From contig CAZTUL010000037.1 in assembly GCA_964616275.1 (NCBI GenBank), positions 1-22,355 of the forward strand: 22,355 bases of DNA, written 5' to 3'. The notes under the pieces are model-generated. The model saw only the letters and a program-made list of their open reading frames with translations, was not told where the DNA came from and did not search any database. The position numbers and the translations under genes were made by a program. Of this stretch, positions 1 to 8,322 are shown one piece after another. How positions within the stretch are numbered: position 1 is the stretch's first letter; each line of letters starts with the position of its first letter. This DNA is from CAYZJV01 sp964616275. Lineage in GTDB: Bacteria; Spirochaetota; Spirochaetia; Sphaerochaetales; Sphaerochaetaceae.

Positions 1-921
1 TTGTTTCAAGAAATCTTCTAACTCTTTAGTTGTTGGTGCATACCTAGCCCCTAGCCCAGTACATGTATATGCAGCACAAGCTGAAGCAAGGGTCAAAGCA
101 TCCGACAACGTTTTGTTCTGCAAATAGTACGAATGAATAAAAGCCCCAATAAAAGAATCCCCAGCGCCCGTTGTGTCTACAACTTTGACTCTCATACTCG
201 AAATTTCAAAGCAGGAATCTTGCTCATCAAAAGCCACAACACCATTAGCTCCTAACGTAAATACAAGTATTCCCTTACAATACTTTCTAAGAAAGTCCTT
301 ACATGCAACAAGATCATCAGTACCAGTCAATGCAAAAAGGCCATCTCGACAAGGAGCAAAGACATCAACATACGTAAGGCTTGATAAAATATCCTCTTTT
401 GAGATTCCTAAACCTTCCATAGTCTCTAGATTTGTTTGGAGATTGAAGACAGTACATTTTCCTGACTCTTTTGCCAATTTCAATCCCTGAATTGCTGGAT
501 CCTTAGGAAACAAGTCTGTGTAGAATACTTTCGCATTTGCTAGATATTGATAATCAACTTCCTCTGGAAGCAAAGTCATCGCTACATCGCCCATATTGAG
601 CATAATAAACTTGCTCCCTCCATGATCTACTCCGATATTTGTGTGCAAAGAAGTACCACCCTCTTTAACAACCATACATTTCGTATCGACCTGGTCTTTT
701 TCTAAGTTTTCTATGATCTCTTTGCCAATCGTATCATTTGCGATTTTCCCAATATAACCACACTTACCACCCAGCTTGGCAATCTGTGATATTACATTGG
801 TCCCGCTACCACCAGGCAGATATGTTGTTTCTTCAATAATGCAGAAGGCATCTTCTCTTGGGAGATTATCTACTTTCATCAATACATCCATTGCAAAAGT
901 ACCCAACCCTACAACATCCAT
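1..921 (-). CDS. PfkB-family carbohydrate kinase, 3' end cut by window edge
   Basis: A cytoplasmic ribokinase-type (PfkB) sugar kinase, expected to phosphorylate a sugar or nucleoside with ATP. The frame opens at 921 with MDVVGLGTFAMD and stays open through 307 codons to base 1, with no stop in the window, so probably only a few C-terminal residues are missing. Visible marks are the N-terminal sugar-binding strand, the glycine pair PGGSGTN near residues 37-42, and the signature DTTGAGDSF near 249-257, whose GAGD (252-255) forms the anion hole and holds the catalytic Asp. AAGGAGG stands 6 bases before the ATG. It starts 11 bases after the stop of the ARH/beta-sandwich gene and is the last visible gene of the left sugar unit, so it probably acts on a sugar released or imported by that unit. 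The family is secure; the substrate cannot be read from sequence. Confidence 0.9.
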   Translation of the reverse strand, partial: MDVVGLGTFAMDVLMKVDNLPREDAFCIIEETTYLPGGSGTNVISQIAKLGGKCGYIGKIANDTIGKEIIENLEKDQVDTKCMVVKEGGTSLHTNIGVDHGGSKFIMLNMGDVAMTLLPEEVDYQYLANAKVFYTDLFPKDPAIQGLKLAKESGKCTVFNLQTNLETMEGLGISKEDILSSLTYVDVFAPCRDGLFALTGTDDLVACKDFLRKYCKGILVFTLGANGVVAFDEQDSCFEISSMRVKVVDTTGAGDSFIGAFIHSYYLQNKTLSDALTLASACAAYTCTGLGARYAPTTKELEDFLKQ

Positions 922-932
922 ATCGATCCTCC

Positions 933-3074
933 TTATGAAATTACAATTTTCCGATAGGCGGCATGACTACCATTTTCCATAGCCATTCCAATACTTCCCT
1001 TCATATAAGGATAGTTCTCATCAGTACATTGCAGTGAAGGCCCTCCAGCAAGATCAGCAGATATTGTAGTGCCCGTTACTTGTATGGTAACCGTATACTC
1101 TTTTCCAAGTTCCCAATCGAATGGTTCACTACAAAGAACAGAATATCCATTGTCATTCTTAAGCAAGCCAACCTTTCCATTGGGTAACATTCCAAACGCA
1201 TATGAACGGATTCCCCCTTGCACCCTCACATTCAGATAATGATGTTCTCCTGTAAGAGGAGTGAATGTAAAAGCACAAGCATAATCTGTCCAGTCATAGC
1301 GACCAGTATAGGCCTCAGCAAAATCTGAACATGACAAATGAAGTTGGTCATCAGAGAGATACATCAATCCTTTTAGCTTGGTAAACTGGCTGATCTCTCT
1401 ATGGATTCCTGTCCATACCTCCTCTGTCTCTTTTGAGAAATCAATGGTGTAATTCGCCTTGCCCTCAGCATAGAGATCATCAACAAGAGCGGTTAACACA
1501 AATACATCTTTATGTTTACCGAGTATTTCAAAGCAAAATCCCATCTCAGAAAGCAAAACACCCTCTATTTTTTTTGGTATAGCAAACGTTAGCTTCGTCC
1601 ATTCACCTTTCTTAAGGACAACCTTTTCTCCTTTTAGAAGCTTTCCACTTCGCTCTTCTTTGACATATAAACAGACTGTTGCTTCACAACTATAGTCAGG
1701 GAGAAATGCACTTCCATGTATTGTTTGGCCGGAGTAGATCAAAGGTGAAAAGCATGGGTCATAGCGGCTATCATTAAAATCTTCAGGATGGTAGTACGTC
1801 TTCTTGTATAAAAGAATCTGTTCCGCAGGAACCACCGGCTTAGCAACCATCTTTAAGGAACGTTTTCCTGAAGCTGCACTCTCTTCTGTGTTCATGATAC
1901 TAATTTCAGGATCGATGGTGGAGAAGGCAGGATCCGAAAAAGCCTTTCTAACCCGCATTGCCTGTGTGGAACCTGGATATTCAAAATGCAATGCATCCAA
2001 ACCATTCTCTAGGATTGGTCTCCATGCTACAGGAATATCTTCACCAGCAACTGCATATGCAAGTTTGGCTATATATGAAGCAACAAAAGGTATATCAAGA
2101 ATGTTCAAAGAACCAATCACACTAGAGCATATGAAGAAGTCATTGATCGGCTTTCTCCATGTATTATAGTCAATTCCTTCTACACCATTTCTTACACCCA
2201 TAATCGTTGCTACATTGCCAACATTGCAGTCAGTATCCCAACCACACATATTACAAATGTTCAATGTATTGGAAAAATCACCCTCACCATAGAGAAGAGA
2301 CAAAATCATGACTGCAATATTTGGAATGATATGACAGTTCCCTGGGTATTTGTCATACCCAAAATTGGCTTTTACAAATGCAAAGCACTCTCTCCAGTCG
2401 CCACCCTTTTCAGTGTAGTAATCCATAACAGAACGGACCACTCTCGTGTACTCAGAATCTAGAGGTATATAGGAAAGGCCCTTCTCTATAATTTTTTTGA
2501 TGTCATGTTCTTCAAATGCATAACTGATACATGTCGCAACAAAAATTCCTCCATAGATACCATTGCCATCATGGGTGACACTGGCGGCCTCACGTGCAAA
2601 TTTGGCGGCTAGATCAGGATTTCCTGGAGTCACAAGCCCCCATGTATCAATAAAAATCTGTCCACCAATTTGTTCGGCTACCATTGCTCCATTTTGACGT
2701 AGGCTGCCACTTTCAGGTGCTTTCATCCCATACTTCAAATTGAGATAGGCGGTATGCTCTGTAGACACTCCGTAGCCACCCCACCAGAAAAACCCATGTT
2801 CAAAAGGAGCATAGTTCAACAAAGCCTCTGCAACATCTTGAGCTTTAAGATCAAACCCATTTCTCCCCTCAGCCAAAGCTCGCAAAAAGAAGAAAGGACC
2901 ATTGCTATCATCATCAGCAGCAAATTCACGATAATCTACTGGATACCCTGAGAGTTCTCCATACACATTCTTGATCATTTCATAAGTCCAACCTTCTATA
3001 GGTGCACCAAGACGAATTCCAATAATCTTTGCTAGCCATCCTGCATAAATTCTTTCAATATACTGAGTTTTCAT
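933..3074 (-). CDS. Large ADP-ribosylglycohydrolase-family protein with C-terminal beta-sandwich domains
   Basis: A 713-residue protein. Residues 1 to about 345 form an ADP-ribosylglycohydrolase (DraG/ARH, COG1397-like) domain: the N-terminal AGWLAKIIG...GAPIEGW signature, the acidic motif DDDSN at 54-58 and GWDTDCN at 278-284, which in this family bind two Mg2+ ions. Residues of about 375-545 look like a carbohydrate-binding-type beta sandwich, and about 545-713 resemble the concanavalin-like fold of LamG/DUF1080 proteins. There is no signal peptide, so it should be cytoplasmic. I chose the ATG at 3074 because AAGGAGG lies 5 bases upstream; an in-frame ATG at 3098 has no such site. It lies between ABC permease genes and a PfkB kinase. 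The fused domains and context suggest hydrolysis of a sugar glycoside or N-glycoside rather than removal of ADP-ribose from protein, but that is inference. It is about twice the length of classical ARH enzymes. Confidence 0.85.
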   Translation of the reverse strand: MKTQYIERIYAGWLAKIIGIRLGAPIEGWTYEMIKNVYGELSGYPVDYREFAADDDSNGPFFFLRALAEGRNGFDLKAQDVAEALLNYAPFEHGFFWWGGYGVSTEHTAYLNLKYGMKAPESGSLRQNGAMVAEQIGGQIFIDTWGLVTPGNPDLAAKFAREAASVTHDGNGIYGGIFVATCISYAFEEHDIKKIIEKGLSYIPLDSEYTRVVRSVMDYYTEKGGDWRECFAFVKANFGYDKYPGNCHIIPNIAVMILSLLYGEGDFSNTLNICNMCGWDTDCNVGNVATIMGVRNGVEGIDYNTWRKPINDFFICSSVIGSLNILDIPFVASYIAKLAYAVAGEDIPVAWRPILENGLDALHFEYPGSTQAMRVRKAFSDPAFSTIDPEISIMNTEESAASGKRSLKMVAKPVVPAEQILLYKKTYYHPEDFNDSRYDPCFSPLIYSGQTIHGSAFLPDYSCEATVCLYVKEERSGKLLKGEKVVLKKGEWTKLTFAIPKKIEGVLLSEMGFCFEILGKHKDVFVLTALVDDLYAEGKANYTIDFSKETEEVWTGIHREISQFTKLKGLMYLSDDQLHLSCSDFAEAYTGRYDWTDYACAFTFTPLTGEHHYLNVRVQGGIRSYAFGMLPNGKVGLLKNDNGYSVLCSEPFDWELGKEYTVTIQVTGTTISADLAGGPSLQCTDENYPYMKGSIGMAMENGSHAAYRKIVIS

Positions 3075-3122
3075 ACATACCTCCTTGTATGTTCCCAACC
3101 ATGTTGATAGAGCTAAAAGCTA

Positions 3123-3962
3123 TCACCCCTTTACACTTCCACTTGTCATTCCTTCGATAAATTTCCTGCTGAAAAATAGATATAATCCAATAATTGGTGT
3201 TATCGTTAATACACTTGCCGTATAAATCCTAGCCATATTCGACCCATACTCACCGGTGAATTTTACAAATCGAGTTGCTATGGTTTTCAAGCTTTCCTGC
3301 GTAATGAAAGTATTGGACCAGAGATATTCATTCCATGTGAACACGAAAACCAAGAGGGCAATGGTGAGAAACATAGTCTTCGCTACAGGGAGTGTTATGC
3401 GTAAAAAGCTCTGGATTTCTGAACAACCATCAATTTTTGCCGCTTCTTCCAATTCTTTCGGAATTCCTGCAAGGAATGTTCTCAATAAAAGCATATTAAA
3501 TGGCAGTTGCATCGCAATATATGCCAATATAAGACTTGCATGGGTATTTACCAAACCCAACTTATTCATCATAAAATAATCTGGTACTATATAGAGAAAA
3601 CCAGGAAGAGAAATTGCTACAAAGAAATAAGCTGTAAAGAATCCGTTCAATTTAAATTGAAGTTTAGATAAAGCATAGGCACCAAGACCGACAAGAGCCA
3701 GAACTGTCACAATAACCACGGCTCCTACAAAAAAGCTATTAATGTAAGCCCTGAAATACCCACCAATCTCCCACGTTTCTTTATAATTGTTGAACACCCA
3801 ATTTTCAGGAAAACCAAGGGGCATTGTTTTTACTTCTCTATCTGATCTAAATGAATTTAGCAACACTTGAATCAAAGGCACAGCTGCAAATATCAACATT
3901 GCAAATAAAAATACATATTTGAGTATCGAAGCTACCATCGTTGAAGCTCTCATTTTTTTCAT
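3123..3962 (-). CDS. ABC sugar transporter permease, MalG/CUT1 type
   Basis: A 279-residue inner-membrane permease of the carbohydrate uptake-1 family, one half of the membrane channel of the importer encoded with the two upstream genes. Six hydrophobic segments can be seen, starting with the anchor at about residues 13-33. The EAA loop that docks the ATPase is present as LEEAAKIDGCSEIQSFLRITLP. I place the start at 3962 (MKKMRAS), which overlaps the stop of the preceding permease by 4 bases (ATGA) and has AAAGGAGG about 9 bases upstream; the frame is also open upstream to an ATG at 4040, but that would overlap the neighbouring gene by some 80 bases. The protein ends SGSVKG, typical of MalG-like subunits. 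Substrate is unknown. Confidence 0.93.
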   Translation of the reverse strand: MKKMRASTMVASILKYVFLFAMLIFAAVPLIQVLLNSFRSDREVKTMPLGFPENWVFNNYKETWEIGGYFRAYINSFFVGAVVIVTVLALVGLGAYALSKLQFKLNGFFTAYFFVAISLPGFLYIVPDYFMMNKLGLVNTHASLILAYIAMQLPFNMLLLRTFLAGIPKELEEAAKIDGCSEIQSFLRITLPVAKTMFLTIALLVFVFTWNEYLWSNTFITQESLKTIATRFVKFTGEYGSNMARIYTASVLTITPIIGLYLFFSRKFIEGMTSGSVKG

Positions 3963-4873
3963 TCGTCCATGCCTCCTTTGTTGCTGATATATTTCTGGAC
4001 AAAGTAAAGCACGATACAAATGCCACTTTGTATGACGCATAGTGCATTCGCATAACCTGCCCTATATTTAGTAAATGCATTCTTATATATCCAGGTGCTC
4101 ATAATCTCCGTAGAATTGGCAGGTCCACCATTTGTCATAATGTAGACATAGTCAAAGGTCAGGAAGGACCACATAATGGTCATGATCATAATAAATGCAA
4201 TAGTTTGCCTAATACCGGGGATGGATACATGGATAATCTCTTGAAATCGATTTGCACCATCAATCTTTGCTGCTTCATAAAGATTCTTATCAACCTGTTG
4301 CAATGCCCCAAGAAAGAGAACCATCACAAAACCCCACCAGTGCCAGTTATCAACAAACGCAACCGAATATAATGAAATGTCAGGGTTTCCAAGCCACTGC
4401 ATAGATGCAAGCTTTTCCCAACCAAGATCTTTAAAAACAATATTCAATCCATAATATGGATTCATATAAGCAGTCCATATTTTTCCTGCGACTGCAGCAG
4501 ATATTACATATGGGACAAAGAAAATTGACCTAAAAAGCATTTGTCCCCATTTTATATTGCTTATAAGAATGGAAACAGTGAAGCCAAGGATAATAGGTAC
4601 TGTTATAAAAATCATCAACCATTTCAAGTTATTGGTCACTGCACGCCCGACAACTTCATCTTCCGTAAAAATCTCAACAAAATTGTCTAATCCAATAAAT
4701 GTTGCACCCCCCATACCGTTCCAATCAAACAAAGACATCACCAGAGTACTTATAGCGGGGCCGGTCACTAAGCTCATATGAAATATAAAAGCTGGCAAAA
4801 TGAAGAAATAAGGAATCATTTTTGCTGTATTGAACTTGTCTCGTTTACCTAATTGATTATCTTTTATTCGCAT
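3959..4873 (-). CDS. ABC sugar transporter permease, MalF/UgpA type
   Basis: A 304-residue inner-membrane permease, partner of the downstream MalG-type subunit. It has an N-terminal cytoplasmic stretch, a first membrane segment near residues 20-40 (IPYFFILPAFIF), further hydrophobic segments, and the EAA motif YEAAKIDGANRFQEIIHVSIP that contacts the ATP-binding subunit. The start at 4873 is preceded by AAGGAGGTGATGCC, an excellent ribosome site. The gene follows the solute-binding protein gene after about 100 bases that contain a strong hairpin, and ends in an ATGA overlap with the next permease, which suggests translational coupling of the two channel halves. No ATPase gene is present, so a shared MsmK/UgpC-like ATPase elsewhere is expected. 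Confidence 0.93.
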   Translation of the reverse strand: MRIKDNQLGKRDKFNTAKMIPYFFILPAFIFHMSLVTGPAISTLVMSLFDWNGMGGATFIGLDNFVEIFTEDEVVGRAVTNNLKWLMIFITVPIILGFTVSILISNIKWGQMLFRSIFFVPYVISAAVAGKIWTAYMNPYYGLNIVFKDLGWEKLASMQWLGNPDISLYSVAFVDNWHWWGFVMVLFLGALQQVDKNLYEAAKIDGANRFQEIIHVSIPGIRQTIAFIMIMTIMWSFLTFDYVYIMTNGGPANSTEIMSTWIYKNAFTKYRAGYANALCVIQSGICIVLYFVQKYISNKGGMDE

Positions 4874-4924
4874 GGCATCACCTCCTTGTATGTAAATTTC
4901 TGCTCAAACTTTTCATGGATGCAA

Positions 4925-4956
4925 TGCCGAGAGAGAGACATGCTCGTCTCTCGGCA
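4925..4956 (-). other. Intercistronic hairpin between solute-binding protein and permease genes
   Basis: An inverted repeat with perfect 10-base arms, TGCCGAGAGA (4925-4934) and TCTCTCGGCA (4947-4956), and a 12-base loop. It begins about 18 bases after the stop of the solute-binding protein gene. No run of T follows on the minus strand, so full termination is unlikely. Its place fits a 3' stabiliser or partial attenuator that keeps the binding protein more abundant than the permeases, as is known for malE-type operons. Function is inference; the repeat is directly visible. Confidence 0.75.
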
Positions 4957-4973
4957 AATCATTTCACAGTTCC

Positions 4974-6284
4974 TTATTTGGGGAATACTGGTACAGTACC
5001 TGCTGCTATTGCTGCATCAATAGTTTCTTGTGCCTTTGCAAGATATTGATCAACTGTAAGCATATCGAGGAATAATGCATCGGTATTCTCGTTCATGTAG
5101 ATACGAGTTTCAGAGGGGAAGAAAGTCCAAGAACAATAACCAATCATATCATTCTCCTGAGCTTCTTCAAGTACATCGTACATATACAATAATCGACTAT
5201 CCATACCCTGCAAGTTGTTGATGTCAAAATCCTTCAAAGGATATGGTTGATAGCTAGCTTCTCTAATCGACTTATAGTGCCGATCCCAACTTGTAAAGAG
5301 GAAATTAAGGATTTCTGCTGCTTTATCAGGGTTCTTGGAGTTTGCATTAATTGCATATCCACCACCGGTAGCAAATGGTAGTACTGTTCCAACACCTTCG
5401 CGCAATTCAGGAACCATTTCTGCTTGCCAATTACATTCTGGATAGGTTGCAACCAACTGACCTGAAGCCCATGTCCCATCAATCATCATACCAGCTCGAC
5501 CTTCAGCAAAGAATGCAAGCATATCGGTGGTTGTAACAGACTGAGACTTTCTATCACCAATATAGCCAGCCTTCCACCAATCTACCATCAATTGCAGGGA
5601 ATCACGAATAAGAGGATCAGTGAATTTGATTTCTCCAGTAACAGCGGCCTTAACAGCATCCGGACCGGCATAGCAACTCATGAATGTTGAGTACAACCAA
5701 TCCACGGCTCCCTGATAGTCAGCATTTCCAAAAGCCATCGGAATGATTCCCTTTCCTTGCATTGCTTCCATCAAACTAACCAGTTGCTCCTTTGTCTCTG
5801 GAATTTCCCATCCATTCTCATTCAAGACATCCATATTGTAATAGATGACCATCCCCTCAAAAGAAGTTGGCAATGAGTAAAGCTTGTTCTGGTAGAGACA
5901 GCTGTCGTAGGCCCAATCATAGAACATATCGTCCCACCCATACTTCTCTGCATAGGAGGTTAGATCTAAAACTCTATTGGCCTTCGCAAATTCTGCTACA
6001 TCAGTTGGACCATCAAGATCGAGAATATCCGGACCGCCACCACCAGCAACCTCAATCTGAAGGCTCTGGCGATCGTTGTACATCTTTACCTCAATATCCA
6101 TATCTGGAAACGCTGCGTTCAAAGGTTCATCGATGTAAATCTCTCTAACTGCAACTTGAGCATCATCAGCAAGATACGTTGAAATCACAAAGTCTGTCTT
6201 ACTATCACTTGCCTCTTTACTTCCTGCAGCGAAAAGCATAGAGAATGACATTAGAACAACCATTAAAACCAATAATTTTTTCAT
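4974..6284 (-). CDS. ABC sugar transporter solute-binding protein (family 1)
   Basis: A 436-residue periplasmic binding protein that should capture the sugar and deliver it to the two permeases encoded just downstream. The N-terminus has a Lys-Lys, hydrophobic core and small-residue exit (MKKLLVLMVVLMSFSMLFAAGSKE region) typical of a signal peptide; there is no Cys at the cleavage site, so it does not look like a classical lipoprotein. The mature part has the pattern of the SBP_bac_1 fold: GGGGPDILDLDGP near the first domain, GMVIYYNMDVLNENGWEIPET as the hinge-proximal signature, and FFAEGRAGMMIDGTWASGQL. GGAAGG-like purines (GGAAGGAAGT) precede the ATG at 6284. It follows the LacI-PfkB gene after about 115 bases that hold an inverted repeat. 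The ligand cannot be named from sequence. Confidence 0.93.
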   Translation of the reverse strand: MKKLLVLMVVLMSFSMLFAAGSKEASDSKTDFVISTYLADDAQVAVREIYIDEPLNAAFPDMDIEVKMYNDRQSLQIEVAGGGGPDILDLDGPTDVAEFAKANRVLDLTSYAEKYGWDDMFYDWAYDSCLYQNKLYSLPTSFEGMVIYYNMDVLNENGWEIPETKEQLVSLMEAMQGKGIIPMAFGNADYQGAVDWLYSTFMSCYAGPDAVKAAVTGEIKFTDPLIRDSLQLMVDWWKAGYIGDRKSQSVTTTDMLAFFAEGRAGMMIDGTWASGQLVATYPECNWQAEMVPELREGVGTVLPFATGGGYAINANSKNPDKAAEILNFLFTSWDRHYKSIREASYQPYPLKDFDINNLQGMDSRLLYMYDVLEEAQENDMIGYCSWTFFPSETRIYMNENTDALFLDMLTVDQYLAKAQETIDAAIAAGTVPVFPK

Positions 6285-6327
6285 ACTTCCTTCCTTTTTT
6301 TCGTAAATTATTCATTTTCCTAGGATC

Positions 6328-6358
6328 TTGGATGATAATTAACTTCTTTCTCATCCAA
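6328..6358 (-). other. Inverted repeat between regulator-kinase and solute-binding protein genes
   Basis: Perfect 8-base arms TTGGATGA (6328-6335) and TCATCCAA (6351-6358) separated by 15 bases, lying between the stop of the LacI-PfkB gene (6399) and the start of the binding-protein gene (6284). Flanking CTTAGG and CCTAGG stretches could extend the stem with a bulge. No T-run follows. It may be an mRNA processing or stability element, or a second regulator site; I saw no convincing promoter in this gap, so the binding protein is probably expressed by read-through from the regulator gene. Confidence 0.5.
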
Positions 6359-6398
6359 CCATTGTTCCTAAGCCCCTCCTTAAAAACTTAGTTTTTTG

Positions 6399-8312
6399 TT
6401 ATACCCTAGATACTGTTATAAGAGATTCAACAGTATTGAGTAGATTTTCATAGTCCTCCTTATCCAACATAGCAGTCTGTGCCCCTTCTTGTGTTATTGA
6501 ATGACTGCCAGCATAGGAGGCCATTTTTAGAGCTTTTTCCAAACCAACACCCTTAGCCAAGGAAGCAGTAAAGGCCGCAATGAAGGCGTCAGCAGCACCG
6601 GTCGTGTCAATCACAGGAAATTTCATAGCAGAGAAATATAAGAGATCAGTGCCGTTACTATAAAAGCACCCCCTTTCTGCAAGCGTGATGATCACATTCT
6701 TGACCCCTTTGTCTATGAAGTATTGTGCTTGCTGTTCTATAGATATATGACCATCACATAGCTTTTCAGCTTCTTTCTCATTAGGAATGAAATAGTCGAT
6801 GTATTGCAAAAGATCTTCATACCTTCTGTCCATATTGGCTGGCTTTAAAATAGTGACGATACCTCTTTCTTTGCAGAGTTTTGCAGCATAAAAAACCAAC
6901 TCTGTTGAAATCTCAGTCTGAAGGAGGCAGTAATCGACGTCTTCAAAGGCATTGATCTGATTATCAATATCCTTCCTGGAAAGGTTGCTATTAGCTCCCA
7001 GATATACAGTGATACTACTTTCCCCATTTGGTAGAACATATATATAGGCTCGACCTGTACCAATCCCTTCATCAAAAATGAGATATTCACTATTTACATG
7101 CTTCTTTAACAACGCATCATACAACATAAGGCCATCAGCGTCTTTTCCAATCCGTGCCATAAGACTCACATGCAATCCTAAACGAGCAATTCCAACTGCC
7201 TGGTTTGCACCCTTCCCTCCCATTGCATTTTTACAATCGGCAGCAATTGCTGTAATCCCGACACAAGGAAGCTCAGGAGTATGCATCAAGGTATCCATAT
7301 TTATTGATCCAACAACAAGGACCCTCGGGCTTTTTAGTGATGAAGGTGCTGTTATGGCATCATCATCTTGTATGTCGTATGTAAAAGGGGGAAACCCAAA
7401 AGGTCCTCTCTTTTGCTCGACTTCATGAATCAAGTTTTTGCCCAATTCATATCCAAATTGAAAGAGTCCAATATTGATTGTGGCAATATGATTTGAAAAA
7501 TATTGAGGAGGAGTATGTTCTGCCAACGATACGATTGACAAATCCCGTGGGACTATAAGATTTTTCTGTATAGCTTGTTGGTAGAGAGTACCTGCAACCA
7601 ATTCATCCATACAAACCACGCTGGTTACTCCCAGAAGAAGAAAATTGTTGATCGAGAAACTGGCATCAACACACTGAACATTACTTGCGGAATATTTGAG
7701 CCCAAAATCAAACAAGCAATTTCTATATCCCTCTATAAAATCAGAGGTACTCTGTTTTGCTTTATCATGATATAAACATCCAATTTTTGTGTGATGTTTA
7801 TGAATCAAACTTGAAGTCGTTAGGTATCCCAATTGCTTGAAATCAATATGAAACTGTTCTCCTTTTTGTCCATGATACTCATTAATGCCAAAGCACCTAA
7901 TAGGAATATTTTTTTTTACATACTTATCCGCTAGCTCTCTAGATACTTGGAATGTTTCCTCCCAAATCAATCCATCAAGATTCTTGTTTGATAATGATAA
8001 TAGGAACTTCTCACGGATTTCCTCTGAAGAACTTTCTTGGTGAATGACTAACCCAAATCCATGTTTTTTTGCAATATCAACGAGACCCTGTAGAAATTCG
8101 GGTTGTACATCCTTCTTAACAAGGAGACCCAGCAGATATGACTGCTGATTATTTCTTTTTACATTAGCATAAGGGGAGTAGTTATATTCTTTTACAATTG
8201 CTAGGATTTTTTCTCTTGTTGCCTCGCTGATTGTAGAACCTTTTCCATTAACAACTTTTGAGACGGTAGAAATCGATGTTCCAGCTATTTTTGCAATATC
8301 TTTTATGTTCAA
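6399..8312 (-). CDS. LacI-family regulator fused to PfkB (ribokinase-like) sugar kinase
   Basis: A 637-residue fusion. Residues 1-50 are a LacI helix-turn-helix (NIKDIAKIAGTSISTVSKVVNGKG), about 58-310 the periplasmic-binding-like effector domain, and about 329-637 a complete PfkB kinase with GSINMD at its start, GGKGANQA near 365-372 and the signature DTTGAADAF at 569-577. In that signature the usual GAGD reads GAAD: the second Gly of the anion hole is Ala, while the catalytic Asp is kept. I choose a TTG start at 8312, where the LacI fold begins, 6 bases after AAGGTGG; an in-frame ATG at 8387 would add 25 residues unlike LacI and has no ribosome site. A palindromic operator lies 10 bases upstream, suggesting autoregulation. 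The gene leads the left transporter unit, so it probably both senses and phosphorylates the imported sugar or its derivative. No frameshift or stop separates the domains. Confidence 0.9.
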   Translation of the reverse strand: MNIKDIAKIAGTSISTVSKVVNGKGSTISEATREKILAIVKEYNYSPYANVKRNNQQSYLLGLLVKKDVQPEFLQGLVDIAKKHGFGLVIHQESSSEEIREKFLLSLSNKNLDGLIWEETFQVSRELADKYVKKNIPIRCFGINEYHGQKGEQFHIDFKQLGYLTTSSLIHKHHTKIGCLYHDKAKQSTSDFIEGYRNCLFDFGLKYSASNVQCVDASFSINNFLLLGVTSVVCMDELVAGTLYQQAIQKNLIVPRDLSIVSLAEHTPPQYFSNHIATINIGLFQFGYELGKNLIHEVEQKRGPFGFPPFTYDIQDDDAITAPSSLKSPRVLVVGSINMDTLMHTPELPCVGITAIAADCKNAMGGKGANQAVGIARLGLHVSLMARIGKDADGLMLYDALLKKHVNSEYLIFDEGIGTGRAYIYVLPNGESSITVYLGANSNLSRKDIDNQINAFEDVDYCLLQTEISTELVFYAAKLCKERGIVTILKPANMDRRYEDLLQYIDYFIPNEKEAEKLCDGHISIEQQAQYFIDKGVKNVIITLAERGCFYSNGTDLLYFSAMKFPVIDTTGAADAFIAAFTASLAKGVGLEKALKMASYAGSHSITQEGAQTAMLDKEDYENLLNTVESLITVSRV

Positions 8313-8322
8313 AATCCCCACC

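Noticed and set aside
1..8312. The two PfkB domains as a recent duplication
   Set aside because: Outside the catalytic motifs the two proteins differ in nearly every segment I compared, so they are separate family members.
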